From: Amorphus orientalis
Lineage (GTDB): Bacteria; Pseudomonadota; Alphaproteobacteria; Rhizobiales; Amorphaceae
DNA: 64,000 nt
Assembly: GCF_030814015.1 (NCBI RefSeq)
Contig: NZ_JAUSUL010000001.1
Location: forward strand, 772,001 to 836,000
Reading direction: 5' to 3'
Positions 43,359-52,794 of the stretch are shown here, piece after piece. Both the position numbers and the translations under genes were made by a program. The notes beneath the pieces were generated by a model. It saw only the letters and a list, made by a program, of their open reading frames with translations. It was not told the origin of the DNA and searched no databases. Each line of letters begins with the position of its first letter. Position 1 is the first letter of the stretch.

Positions 43359-46300
43359 CGTGCAGATCCGTTCCTGTCAGCTTCGCCAGGGAGAAGTCGG
43401 CGCCGTAGGCGTTGGCCTTGCGCAGGCTCGCAAAAGAGAGGTTCGCCTTGCGCATCTGAGCCCCCAGGAGGTTGGCTCCGAAGAAGTCGCACTCGCGGTA
43501 GTCCGCGCGCATCATCAGGGTGTCGCGCAGGGTGGAGAGCCGGAAATCCGAGTGCCGGAAGTTCGACATCATCAGGTTGCAGTCGCGCATCTGCGCCCTG
43601 AGGAAACAGCTTTCGCTGAGATCGGCGGTGAACCAGCTCGTCTTGCGGGCATTGATGGCGGCGAAGCTCGCCTGCTGCATGGACGGCTCCCCGATGAAGC
43701 CCGTCTCCAGGAGCTGCGCCTCGTCGAAGACGGCGCGGTCGAGCGGGACCTTGATGAACCCGCATTTTTCGAACTCCGCCCCGTCGAAGCGCGCTTCGAT
43801 GGCGCTGCCCTCGATGAAGACGGCCTTGACCATCTGCGCCCGCCGCGCGCTGGCCCGGTCGAAGGTGCAGCGCATGAAGGTGCATTCCGTCAGCTTGGCC
43901 CCGTCCAGGACCACACCGCAGAAATCCTGCTTGGCGACGGTCCAGCGCACCAGATCCGCGTTCTCCAGCCGGACCTCCTCCAGGGACGCCAGCATCAGAT
44001 TGGGACTGACGATCCGGGCGCCTGCGAAGCTCGCGCCGTCCAGCTTCGCTGAGGCGAAGTTGACCTTTTCCATGACCGAACCGGAGAGGTTGGCGCCGCG
44101 CAGGTTGGCCCCGGTGAAGGCGGCTTCCGTTGCCGTGACGCCGGACAGGTTGGCGCCCTGCAAATTGGCGCCCTCCAGAAGGGTTCCGGTCAGGTCGGCG
44201 CCGGACAGGTCGGCGCCCGCGAGATCCGCTCCGGCGAGATCGCGGCCGGCCAGATTGCCGAGGCCGATCTCGGTGCGGACGAGGTCGCCGAGGCGTCTGG
44301 CCACCGCGGGAGACAACGGTGGCTGCGGCACGGCGGCCTCGAGCGCGATCAGCCGGCTCTTGCGCTTGCCGTCGATGACCATGGGTTCCATCAGGTCGAA
44401 CATGGCCTCGAATTCCCGGACCATCTCGTCCGGCGAGGGGCGCTCGCGCTCCGCCGAAACAGACGCGATTTCCGACAGGAGCCGGTCGAAGCCTTCGCCG
44501 GGCGTGTCGCTCTTGAGGATCGGCAGCATTTCGGAGAGCTTGGATTCCGCTTCGCCCAGGCGCTGAGTGGCCTGATCGATCTCGTCCGGATCCATGCCGG
44601 ACTGCCGCATCCGCTCCATCGCGTCGGCGATCTTGTCCTGCTCGAAGGTCTCCCGGGATTCCGCAAGCAGGCCTTCCAGGCCCGCCCCTTCCATCCGCTC
44701 CACGGCGTCGCGGATCTGGGACCGCGCGTCGTGCATGGGCCTGGCTTCGGGAAGATCGAGTGCCCGGGCCCGTGCCATGCGGAACTGCTCGTCCTCGTCG
44801 GCAAGGAAATTCGCCGGATCGTTGTAGGCCGCGCCGGAAAGAAGGCCCCGGGCCTGTTCCAGCCCGGCCTGAACCTTGGCCTGTTCCTCCTCGGAACGCT
44901 CGGCGAGCGACGGCATGTCCGCCACCAGCGATTCCAGGTCGGCGATCGCGGCGGTCCGGTCGATGTCGGGGGCGCTGACGTCGGAAAAGGCGCCGGCATA
45001 TTTCGGGTCGGCCTGGATGTTCGGCACGATGTCGTAGAGTGAGGGGAGGCCCTTCAGGCCGTCCATCCCGCTCTTCTCGATCATGTCCTTGCGCAGGGCC
45101 TCCGCCTCCACGAGGACGGTGTCGGCGAACTTCTTCTGCTCCTCCAGATCGTCGAGGAGCTCAGCGAAGTCGGCCTCGCCGCGATCCAGTTCCTCCCGGG
45201 TCGGGATCGCCACCGGAGGGATCGGCGGCAACGGGATCTTCGGCACCAGCGAGAGCGGCAGGTCGTGCTGCTCGTACTGCTTGCGCATGGAGAATTCCTG
45301 AGCGGCGGAGAACGCCTCCATCCGCTTCTGGAAGTCGGCCAGCTTGCGCTGGCGCCGGGCTTCCTTGATCTCGGGATCGATCGCCGGGGAGAGCTGGTAG
45401 TCGGCGAGCAGATATTTGACCTTCTCGTCCGGATCCTTTCGGAGCCGGTAGACCTCGGCATAGTGGTCGTGGCTGCGCGGCTCCTCATCGAGGCGCTCGT
45501 AGGCGATCATGACATCCTTGACGTCGTCGCCCTCGATGTCCTCGATCCAGGTGGAGCCGCGAAAGGCGGCGAGGCCCTTGTTGACCGAGCCGAACACCCA
45601 GACGGTGTCGAGCTTCATGGTCAGTTCCTGCAGGCCGGCCGGCTCGGAGCTGCGATAGACGAAGGCGCGGCCGCGGATGCCCGGCAGGCGCGAGTGCACC
45701 TGCGGATGGGTGGACGACATCCCGGAGACGTAGATCTCCTCGTCTCCGCGAAAATATCCGTCGATCTGCTGGTCGTCGGGGGCGGTGAGGAAGTAGCGCG
45801 TGTCGAAGTCTTCCGGATAGCCGGGAAAGTGGGTCTTCATGTAGCGCTGATCGAAGGTGCCCATGTATTTGCGGCGCCAGGGCGCGTCGAGGCCGTAGGG
45901 GCCGAACCAGGCGGGCGGCGGGGTGTCGTCGATGGTGAGGATGGGCCGCGCCGGATCCTCCAGATTGGGCAGCGGCGCCTGATAGCCGGCTTCGTACAAC
46001 CCGCGCGAGCCGATACCGCGTCCGACCGGATTCGCCTCGAACCCCTCGCCGCCGAAGGCGAGTTCCGGAACGATGGGGATGTGGGTGAATGGCACCGGGT
46101 CGGTGAACACCGGACCATGGTCGCCGCGCACCCAGTGGCGGTTGCCCACCGCGAGGATCTTCTTGCTGATCGGACCGACGCGCGCTTCGACCAGAAGCTT
46201 GCCGGTCGGGTTGCCGCCGGGCGGAATGGCGCTGCCCGCGACGATGACCTCGGCGTTCGGCTTCGGGGTTCCGAAGTCGAGGAGCGAACCGGGTGGAAGC

Positions 46301-46461
46301 TGGTCGGCAGCCGTCGGCCACAATCCGATCTCCACCAGCAGATAGTCGGGCTCAAGCAGGTCGAAGAAGGCCAGGGAGGTGACCGTGAAGATCGCACCAC
46401 CCTCGTGGGGGGTACATTTGGTCAGAACGCCGAGCCGCATGGGCTTGATGTAGCCGGGCAT
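43309..46461 (-). CDS. DUF2169 domain protein with coiled-coil middle and C-terminal pentapeptide repeats
   Basis: About 1050 aa. Residues 1-320 are DUF2169 (PDYLLVEIGLWPTAADQLPP, NRHWVRGDHGPVFTD, PELAFGGEGFEANPVGRGIG, VWFGSVNKG-like region). Residues about 380-700 are charged helices with likely coiled coil (RQRKLADFQKRMEAFSAAQE, EEQAKVQAGLEQARGLLSG). From about 730 to the end are pentapeptide repeats (AGRDLAGADLAGADLSGADL). ATG 46459-46461 has GGAG eight bases upstream; longer starts are not supported. DUF2169 proteins are frequent in T6SS effector/spike islands and are proposed chaperones or adaptors. First gene of the leftward island proper. Confidence 0.85.
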   Translation of the reverse strand: MPGYIKPMRLGVLTKCTPHEGGAIFTVTSLAFFDLLEPDYLLVEIGLWPTAADQLPPGSLLDFGTPKPNAEVIVAGSAIPPGGNPTGKLLVEARVGPISKKILAVGNRHWVRGDHGPVFTDPVPFTHIPIVPELAFGGEGFEANPVGRGIGSRGLYEAGYQAPLPNLEDPARPILTIDDTPPPAWFGPYGLDAPWRRKYMGTFDQRYMKTHFPGYPEDFDTRYFLTAPDDQQIDGYFRGDEEIYVSGMSSTHPQVHSRLPGIRGRAFVYRSSEPAGLQELTMKLDTVWVFGSVNKGLAAFRGSTWIEDIEGDDVKDVMIAYERLDEEPRSHDHYAEVYRLRKDPDEKVKYLLADYQLSPAIDPEIKEARRQRKLADFQKRMEAFSAAQEFSMRKQYEQHDLPLSLVPKIPLPPIPPVAIPTREELDRGEADFAELLDDLEEQKKFADTVLVEAEALRKDMIEKSGMDGLKGLPSLYDIVPNIQADPKYAGAFSDVSAPDIDRTAAIADLESLVADMPSLAERSEEEQAKVQAGLEQARGLLSGAAYNDPANFLADEDEQFRMARARALDLPEARPMHDARSQIRDAVERMEGAGLEGLLAESRETFEQDKIADAMERMRQSGMDPDEIDQATQRLGEAESKLSEMLPILKSDTPGEGFDRLLSEIASVSAERERPSPDEMVREFEAMFDLMEPMVIDGKRKSRLIALEAAVPQPPLSPAVARRLGDLVRTEIGLGNLAGRDLAGADLAGADLSGADLTGTLLEGANLQGANLSGVTATEAAFTGANLRGANLSGSVMEKVNFASAKLDGASFAGARIVSPNLMLASLEEVRLENADLVRWTVAKQDFCGVVLDGAKLTECTFMRCTFDRASARRAQMVKAVFIEGSAIEARFDGAEFEKCGFIKVPLDRAVFDEAQLLETGFIGEPSMQQASFAAINARKTSWFTADLSESCFLRAQMRDCNLMMSNFRHSDFRLSTLRDTLMMRADYRECDFFGANLLGAQMRKANLSFASLRKANAYGADFSLAKLTGTDLHDAHLIKTAFRAPETVD

Positions 46462-46614
46462 CGCCTCACTCCCCGATGGCGGTCCGGCGCACCCGTGCTG
46501 GCGCGGCTGCACCATGCGGCGGGGCCACACGACGAGGCGGCAAAGATAGATCGCGCATGGTCCAGCCCCAGATCTCGCGCTCGGATTCGACGCCCCCGTC
46601 GACAGTCATCGACA

Positions 46615-46643
46615 TGTATCGCTGGCGCGGTCGAACAATTCAA
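46615..46643 (-). promoter_or_regulatory. possible promoter for the DUF2169-to-TPR island
   Basis: On the minus strand TTGAAT (46638-46643) and GATACA (46615-46620) are 17 bases apart, a standard sigma-70 spacing with moderate box matches. It lies about 155 bases before the DUF2169 start and just downstream of the lipoprotein stop. It would let the island be transcribed independently of that gene. Confidence 0.3.
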
Positions 46644-46685
46644 CAGTCATAAAGCTGTCATGAAAGCCCGGCTCCTGCACGCGGC

Positions 46686-47582
46686 TTATCGGGAATTGCT
46701 TGCACCCGAATTTCCGGAACCGGAGGTCGAGGAAGAGGAGGTCCCGGATTTGGCCGTCGTCTGGCCTCCGCTGGACGGCTGGCTGCCGTACTTGCCTTCC
46801 TCGAGACCTTCGATCGAGATCGGGCCTGCGGTTGCGAGCGGATTGCCCTCGGCGTCCTTGGGCGCCGGTTGCGGGAGCGGCGGGCCGGCGGCCTGGATCT
46901 CGAACTCGACGGGAAAGCGCCCGGCGATCATGAAATCGAGCTCGACCGGGATGGTGGCGTTTTTCTTGGTGAAGTCCTCGTGGACGCGGGTCAGGCGCAG
47001 CATGTAGCCGGTGGTCGAGAGCTCGACCGACCCGCCGGCGGGAATGTCGATGCTCTGGACGGTCCGCTGGCTGGGCGTGCCGCCCACGACGATGGTGCGC
47101 TGGATCTCGATCGGCCCGGTCTTCTTCGATGTGGCCCGCAGAAGCCGGTCCGCCGTCGAGCCCTGGTTCTTGATGCGCATGAGGGCGAGGGCGGTGGTCG
47201 GGCCCTTCTTCTCCGCCGACTTCGAGTTCGCATCGGTCGCGCCGGAGGTGCCGGACGCGGATGCGGAGCCGCTCGTTCCGGTCGGGGAAGCGGGCTTCGT
47301 CTGCGCGCCCGAGGTCGCCTGGGAGGTGGATTTCGACGAGGAGGACGACGCCGCAGTCGAGGCGGTCTTCGTCGGGGACGCGGATGTCGACGTCGACGCA
47401 GAGCTGCCCGTTGCGGACGTGCCGGACGGCTTGTCCCCGGTGGCTTCGGACAGGGGAAAGACGATCGGTCTGTCGATCTCGATCGACGCCGCCTTGAAAT
47501 GGTCGGCGCCCCCGGAGCAGGCGGCGGCTGCCGCTGCAAGACAGGTGGCGATCAATGCCCGTCGGAGCGTTCGGCAGCCCAA
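46686..47582 (-). CDS. lipoprotein with degenerate PCuAC-like domain and Ser/Thr-rich linkers
   Basis: 298 aa. Signal sequence with lipobox-like AAAAACSGG (Cys 22) predicts a lipoprotein. Residues about 45-125 are a Ser/Thr/Ala low-complexity linker. A PCuAC copper-chaperone fold follows (ALALMRIKNQGSTADRLLRA, DIPAGGSVELSTTGYMLRLT, TIPVELDFMIAGRFPVEFEI). The usual copper ligands are replaced: VEIHEM-type is IEIQRT here and GYHxMLM-type is GYMLRL, so metal binding is doubtful. TTG 47580-47582 has GGAGG six bases upstream. Divergent from the secreted-protein gene at 47773. Role in the T6SS island unknown. Confidence 0.72.
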   Translation of the reverse strand: MGCRTLRRALIATCLAAAAAACSGGADHFKAASIEIDRPIVFPLSEATGDKPSGTSATGSSASTSTSASPTKTASTAASSSSSKSTSQATSGAQTKPASPTGTSGSASASGTSGATDANSKSAEKKGPTTALALMRIKNQGSTADRLLRATSKKTGPIEIQRTIVVGGTPSQRTVQSIDIPAGGSVELSTTGYMLRLTRVHEDFTKKNATIPVELDFMIAGRFPVEFEIQAAGPPLPQPAPKDAEGNPLATAGPISIEGLEEGKYGSQPSSGGQTTAKSGTSSSSTSGSGNSGASNSR

Positions 47583-47772
47583 CCTCGACCTCCGTCAACG
47601 GCGTGCGGTCTTCGCGAAGCTCCCCTTGTACACGCCCGCCGCCGACACTCAACCGACGAAATCGTGTCCCGTAATGTTGATTAACCTAATGTTCGCTGCC
47701 GGCGCGCAGGTCTTCGTTTCTTGAAAACAGATGTGCTAGGAGATCGCGGGTGAGGGGTACTGGGAGAGGCTG

Positions 47773-48327
47773 ATGGGGTCGTCGACAAAAACTGTCTGCC
47801 GCGGTCTGGCGCTGGCGCTCGGCGGCGTTCTGGTGGCGTCTCCCGCTTTGGCCAACTGGACGCTGACCAATGAGGGCGGCGGCAGCTACGTGCTGTCCGG
47901 CGCCGCCGACCACGCCGATACGCTGCGCGCGGAGTGCGGGCCGAACGGAACGCTGTCGTTCGCCTATATCCAGCCCGGCAACTGGGAAGACGTGCTCGGC
48001 ACGATCCCGATGACCCTGTGGACCAGCACCGACGACGGGCCGAAGCACACGATGAAGGTGACGGCCAAGAAGTTCGGCGAGAACGGCGTCGCCTACACCA
48101 ACGACAGCGACATGCAGGCGATCTACACGGCGCTGGTCGACGTGCGTAACGCGCTCGTGACGATCCATCTGGGCGTCGAGGCAGCGAGCTACGGCGTGTC
48201 CTGGACCGATACGTCGTCGGCTAAGGATTCGACCGCGACTACCCGCGAATTCGCCCGCAAGTGCGGCATCAACATCGACAAGCCGCCGCCGCCGGCGAAT
48301 GCCTGGTCGCCCAACGATCAGCGCTGA
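47773..48327 (+). CDS. secreted hypothetical protein upstream of tssA
   Basis: 184 aa with a signal peptide (MGSSTKTVCRGLALALGGVL through SPALA, cleavage near residue 28). The mature part is a predicted beta-rich domain with cysteines at AECGPNG and RKCGIN that could pair, and aromatic motifs AYIQPGNWED and SYGVSWTD. GAGAGG precedes the ATG. Not recognised. Located directly before the tss core operon, it is probably a periplasmic T6SS accessory factor, or an immunity-type protein. Ends about 160 bases before tssA. Confidence 0.6.
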   Translation: MGSSTKTVCRGLALALGGVLVASPALANWTLTNEGGGSYVLSGAADHADTLRAECGPNGTLSFAYIQPGNWEDVLGTIPMTLWTSTDDGPKHTMKVTAKKFGENGVAYTNDSDMQAIYTALVDVRNALVTIHLGVEAASYGVSWTDTSSAKDSTATTREFARKCGINIDKPPPPANAWSPNDQR

Positions 48328-48487
48328 CCGGCCGGCCGAAGCGGATGTCGTCGCTTCCGACATTGCAGAGAATTAACGAAGCGACGGTTGCGTATTTGTC
48401 ATGCCCATAAGATTTAAGGATAAAGGGCTGACGTATTGGGCAGTGTTCGGCTGATTTTGGCAGCTGAACGAATGTAAGGGGCTTTCC

Positions 48488-50212
48488 GTGTCGGATTGGC
48501 GCGACCAGTTCGAGGATCCGCGCGCAGCGGTCGGTGGCGAGGCGATCCGCGCCGACGCCCCTGCCGGCAAGCCCGTGCGGGACAGCGAGGCGTTCACCCT
48601 CGTCGAAGACGAACTGCGCAAGCTGGAGACCGAAGGCCCGACCGCGGTGCGCTGGCCCAATGTCCGCGACCGGTCGCTCGCCATCCTGCGGGAGGAGGGC
48701 AAGGATCTCCTGCCCGCCTGCTGGCTCTGCTTCGCCCTGTTCAAAGTGGAGGGGTTCCACGGCCTGGCCACGGGCCTCCTGATCCTCGACGGCATGTGCC
48801 AGACCTTCTGGGACGAGATGCAGCCGCCACCGCAGCGGGCGCGCGGACGGGCAAACGTCTTCGACTGGCTGTCGGAGCGCATTTCACCGCTGCTGGAACA
48901 TGCCGATGTCGCCCAGGAAGACGATGTCGCCATCGTCGCGGCCTACGAGGCGGCGCAGACGCTGACCGATCTCGTGGCCGAGAAGCTGTCGATCGACACG
49001 ACGCTCTCGATCCTGCTGCGCTCCATCCGCACCCATGCGTCCCCGGCGCGCGAACGCCTGGAACAGGCGGCTGCCGCGGCTGATCGCGCCGCCGAGGAGG
49101 CCGCAAAGGCGGAGGAGGCGGCAGCGTCGGGGCCCGAGGCTTCGGCAGATGCCGCGACCGAGCCGGCACCGGCTGCCGCGGACGCGTCCCCGGCCGCCGG
49201 CGGAGAGGCTGCCGCTCAGACGCCGGCCGCGCCCGCACCGGCCGCGGCCCAGCCGACACCGGCGCCTGCCGCCGCGCCGGCTGCGAGCGCGCCGGCCCCC
49301 AATCTCGTCATCGACACCGCCGACGCGGAACGCGCGGTCACCCAGGTCACCGAGGCCATGGCCCGGGTCGCCACCCAGCTTCGCAAGGCCTCGAAGGCGG
49401 ATGCGCGCGCCTACGCGCTGCTGCGCACCGCCTGCTGGAGCCGGGTCGTGCAGATGCCAGATGCCGAGCGCGGGCGCACCGCCATGCCGGCTCCGCCCGG
49501 CGACATGGTGGCCATGCTGGAGGCGGCTTTCACCGCGGGCAACCACGATGCCGTGATCGAGCAGGCCGAGGCGCTGCAGCACGATCGGCCCTTCTTTCTG
49601 ACGGCGAGCCGGTGGACGTCCGCGGCGCTGCGCGCGCTCGGGCCCGGTCACGAAGCGGCGGCTGCGACCGTCGACGGCCAGACCGAAGTCTTTCTGCGCC
49701 GCTTTCCCGACCTTCTCTCCATGACCTTTTCCGACGGAACGCCATTTGCGGACGCCGATACGGTCGCCTGGATCCAGTCGACCCAGGTCGGCGGCAGTGG
49801 CGGCGCCGACGCGGATCCGACCCAGGAAGCCGCGGCCCAGGCACGCAGTCTGCTGGCGACGGGCAAGGGCACAGAGGCCATGGCGCTTCTGGTGAAGGCC
49901 GGCAACGGCGCGGCGTCCGGCCGCGAACGTTTCCAGTGGCGCCTCGCCCAGGCCTCGCTGTGCCTGGAGGCCGGCCGGATCGTCGAGGCCGTGGCCCTGG
50001 CCGACGCGCTGGTGGAAAGCGGCGACGGGGTCGATCTGGCCGAGTACGAGCCCGGCCTTCTGGCGCGGGCGGCGGAAGTGCGTCTGATGGCGCTGCAGCA
50101 CCAGGCGGCGACGGCCGCCTATCCGGAGGACGAACTGACGAGACGCCGCGCGGCAGCGCGCAGCGAACTCGTCAAGGTTGATGCCGCGCGCGCTTTCGCA
50201 TGCGGTGTGTAA
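48488..50212 (+). CDS. tssA: T6SS cap/baseplate protein TssA
   Basis: 574 aa. The N-terminal ImpA_N region (residues 15-130: VRWPNVRDRSLAILREEGKD, WLCFALFKVEGFHGLATGLL, TFWDEMQPP) is the TssA signature. An Ala/Pro-rich linker spans roughly 190-275, followed by a helical C-terminal domain (AERAVTQVTEAMARVATQLR). GTG start at 48488-48490. TssA coordinates priming and elongation of the tail. First gene of the rightward core operon; the upstream 160 bases should hold its promoter. Confidence 0.9.
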   Translation: MSDWRDQFEDPRAAVGGEAIRADAPAGKPVRDSEAFTLVEDELRKLETEGPTAVRWPNVRDRSLAILREEGKDLLPACWLCFALFKVEGFHGLATGLLILDGMCQTFWDEMQPPPQRARGRANVFDWLSERISPLLEHADVAQEDDVAIVAAYEAAQTLTDLVAEKLSIDTTLSILLRSIRTHASPARERLEQAAAAADRAAEEAAKAEEAAASGPEASADAATEPAPAAADASPAAGGEAAAQTPAAPAPAAAQPTPAPAAAPAASAPAPNLVIDTADAERAVTQVTEAMARVATQLRKASKADARAYALLRTACWSRVVQMPDAERGRTAMPAPPGDMVAMLEAAFTAGNHDAVIEQAEALQHDRPFFLTASRWTSAALRALGPGHEAAAATVDGQTEVFLRRFPDLLSMTFSDGTPFADADTVAWIQSTQVGGSGGADADPTQEAAAQARSLLATGKGTEAMALLVKAGNGAASGRERFQWRLAQASLCLEAGRIVEAVALADALVESGDGVDLAEYEPGLLARAAEVRLMALQHQAATAAYPEDELTRRRAAARSELVKVDAARAFACGV

Positions 50213-50283
50213 GTCGAAGCCAGTTTGAGGCAATATAGACGCGCCAGAGCTGTTGGGTCTGCCGCGGGAAGAGGAAGCTGACC

Positions 50284-50814
50284 ATGTCTAAGGAATCGTC
50301 GGTTGCGCCGAAGGAGCGGGTGAACATCCGCTACAAGCCGGCCACGGGTAATGCGCGCGAAGAAGTCGAGCTGCCGCTGAAGCTTCTGATGCTTGGCGAC
50401 TTCACGATGAAGCCGGACGAGACGCCGATCGAGGATCGCAAGCTCGCCGACGTCAACAAGGACAACTTCAACGACGTCATGCGCAGCTACGATCTCGGGC
50501 TCGATCTCAACGTCGAGAACAAGCTCGAGGAAAGCGAGGGCGGCGAGCCCGAGCAGATGGCGGTGTCGCTCAAATTCGAGACCCTGAAGGACTTCGAGCC
50601 GGAGAACGTGGCGCGGCAGGTGCCCGAACTGAACCGGCTTCTGGAGCTGCGCGAGGCGCTGGTGGCGCTGAAGGGCCCGCTCGGCAACGTTCCGCAGTTC
50701 CGCAAGATGATCCAGGGCATGCTGGACGATTCCGATCAGCGCGAGAAGCTGCTGGCCGAGCTGACCTCGGTGACGGAAGCCAAGTCCCAGGACGGCGAAG
50801 AGCCGAAGTCCTGA
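50284..50814 (+). CDS. tssB: T6SS contractile sheath small subunit TssB
   Basis: 176 aa. APKERVNIRYKPATGNAREE then VELPLKLLMLGDFTMKPD is the conserved TssB (VipA) opening. The heterodimer with TssC forms the sheath around the Hcp tube. AGAGGAAG precedes the ATG. Length is typical. Followed by tssC after 182 bases. Confidence 0.96.
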   Translation: MSKESSVAPKERVNIRYKPATGNAREEVELPLKLLMLGDFTMKPDETPIEDRKLADVNKDNFNDVMRSYDLGLDLNVENKLEESEGGEPEQMAVSLKFETLKDFEPENVARQVPELNRLLELREALVALKGPLGNVPQFRKMIQGMLDDSDQREKLLAELTSVTEAKSQDGEEPKS

Positions 50815-50996
50815 TCCACGGTTCGGCGCGGACGTGGCGGCGGGGTGGTCCACCCCGTTCCGCCCCGGGTGCCGACCGTGACGGAGGTGGCCCAGGCCGC
50901 CGCCCGATGAACCAAACCGCTCCGCGGGCCGGCCGGTCCGTGGAGGCTTGAGGGGCGCCCACCCGGCGCAAGAACACCAGTCGAAGGCACGAGGCC

Positions 50997-52484
50997 ATGG
51001 CCGACACCGAACTCGAAAAGTCCCAGGGAACGACGACCGAGGAGACGACCGAGGCGTCCCTTCTCGACCAGATTCTCCAGGAAACCCGGATGGCGCCCGA
51101 GGACGACGGCTATGACGTCGCCAAGCAGGGCGTCGCGGCGCTGATCTCGGAGCTGATGAAGCCGAGCCGCTCCGACGAGAAGGTCAACAATCTCGCCGTC
51201 GATCAGATGATCGCCGAGATCGACCGCAAGATGTCGGATCAGCTCAATTCGATCATGCACCAGGAGAACTTCCAGAAGCTCGAGTCGGCATGGCGCGGGC
51301 TGAAGTTCGTGGTCGACCGCACCGACTTCCGGCAGAACATCCGCATCGAGATGATGAACGCCGCGAAGGACGATCTCCTCACCGATTTCGAGGACGCGCC
51401 GGAGACGGTGAAGTCCGGCCTCTACAAGCACGTCTACACGGCCGAGTACGGCCAGTTCGGCGGCCAGCCGTTCGGCGCGGTGATCAGCAACTACGAGTTC
51501 GGGCCGGGCGCCCAGGACGTGAAGCTGATGCAGTACATGTCCAGCGTCGGCGCCATGTCCCACGCGCCGGTCATCGCCGGCGTGTCGCCGCAGATGCTGG
51601 GCGTCGACAAGTTCGAGGAGCTGCCGAACCTAAAGGATCTGGAATCGATCTTCGAGGGCCCGAAATACGCCAAGTGGAAGAGCTTCCGCGAGTCCGAGGA
51701 CTCCCGCTACATGGGGCTCACCCTGCCGCGCTTCCTGCTGCGCCTTCCCTACGGCCGCGAGACCGTGCCGGTGAAGAGCTTCGACTTCGAGGAGGATCCG
51801 GCCGGCAGCACCCAGAATTATCTTTGGGGCAACACCGCCTTCGCCTTCGCGACGCGGCTGACGGACTCGTTCGCCAAATACCGCTGGTGCCCGAACATCA
51901 TCGGCCCGCAGTCCGGCGGCGCGGTCGAGGACCTTCCGCTGCACAACTTCGAGGCCATGGGCCAGCTGCAGACCAAGATCCCGACCGAGGTTCTGGTCTC
52001 CGACCGGCGCGAATACGAACTGGCCGAGCAGGGCTTCATCTCGCTGACCATGCGCAAGGGCAGCGACAACGCCGCCTTCTTCTCGGCGAACTCGGTGCAG
52101 AAGCCGAAATATTTCGGCACCTCGGCGGAAGGCCGGGATGCGGAGCTGAACTACAAGCTCGGCACGCAGCTGCCGTACATGTTCGTGGTCAGCCGTCTCG
52201 CCCACTACATCAAGGTGCTCCAGCGCGAGAACATCGGCAGCTGGAAGGACCGGGGCGAGCTGCAGCAGGAACTGTCGACCTGGATCCGTCAGTACGTGTC
52301 CGATCAGGAATCGCCGTCCGCCGAAGTGCGTTCACGCCGTCCGCTGAAGAAGGCGGACATCGTGGTCGAAGACGTGGAAGGCGAGCCGGGCTGGTACCGG
52401 GTCAACATGGCGATCCAGCCGCACTTCAAGTACATGGGTGCGGACTTCACGCTGTCGCTGCACGGCAAGCTCGACAAGAACTGA
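50997..52484 (+). CDS. tssC: T6SS contractile sheath large subunit TssC
   Basis: 495 aa. SAWRGLKFVVDRTDFRQNIR, GQPFGAVISNYEFGPGAQDV and SRYMGLTLPRFLLRLPYG are diagnostic TssC (VipB) blocks. The C-terminal half has HYIKVLQRENIGSWKDRGEL and ends FTLSLHGKLDKN. It forms the sheath with TssB and is recycled by the ClpV at 26838-29753. GAGG lies just before the ATG. Confidence 0.97.
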   Translation: MADTELEKSQGTTTEETTEASLLDQILQETRMAPEDDGYDVAKQGVAALISELMKPSRSDEKVNNLAVDQMIAEIDRKMSDQLNSIMHQENFQKLESAWRGLKFVVDRTDFRQNIRIEMMNAAKDDLLTDFEDAPETVKSGLYKHVYTAEYGQFGGQPFGAVISNYEFGPGAQDVKLMQYMSSVGAMSHAPVIAGVSPQMLGVDKFEELPNLKDLESIFEGPKYAKWKSFRESEDSRYMGLTLPRFLLRLPYGRETVPVKSFDFEEDPAGSTQNYLWGNTAFAFATRLTDSFAKYRWCPNIIGPQSGGAVEDLPLHNFEAMGQLQTKIPTEVLVSDRREYELAEQGFISLTMRKGSDNAAFFSANSVQKPKYFGTSAEGRDAELNYKLGTQLPYMFVVSRLAHYIKVLQRENIGSWKDRGELQQELSTWIRQYVSDQESPSAEVRSRRPLKKADIVVEDVEGEPGWYRVNMAIQPHFKYMGADFTLSLHGKLDKN

Positions 52485-52794
52485 GACGGACCGGCAACAA
52501 GGAGTCCCGGAAGCGGAAGGCTCCCGGGCGCCGGCCGGCGGACCCGGTTCGATGGTGCCGGATCGCCACGGTCGGGTCGAAACCCGCATCGCAGCCGGCG
52601 GTCGCCGTCCGGGGCGTGTCATGCGGCTTCGATCGTCGGCGACGCAAACGGGCGGAAGGAGGGTTCCGTCCGGTGGGCGAGGGGGCGCGCGGCCGGGACG
52701 GCCGCGGCGGTCTTCGCCCGGACTTCGGTGAACGATCGCGCCCGCTTCGGATAAGGGCGGCTCGATCAACGCGTTTTCGGATGGGCGAAGTGTC
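52485..52794. other. 310-base gap between tssC and tssE
   Basis: No credible gene. Contains GC-rich inverted repeats (for example GGCCGGGACGGCCGC near 52691) and no strong promoter. In many T6SS operons hcp lies at this place; here hcp is with clpV. The gap may be remnant or a processing region. Confidence 0.4.
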
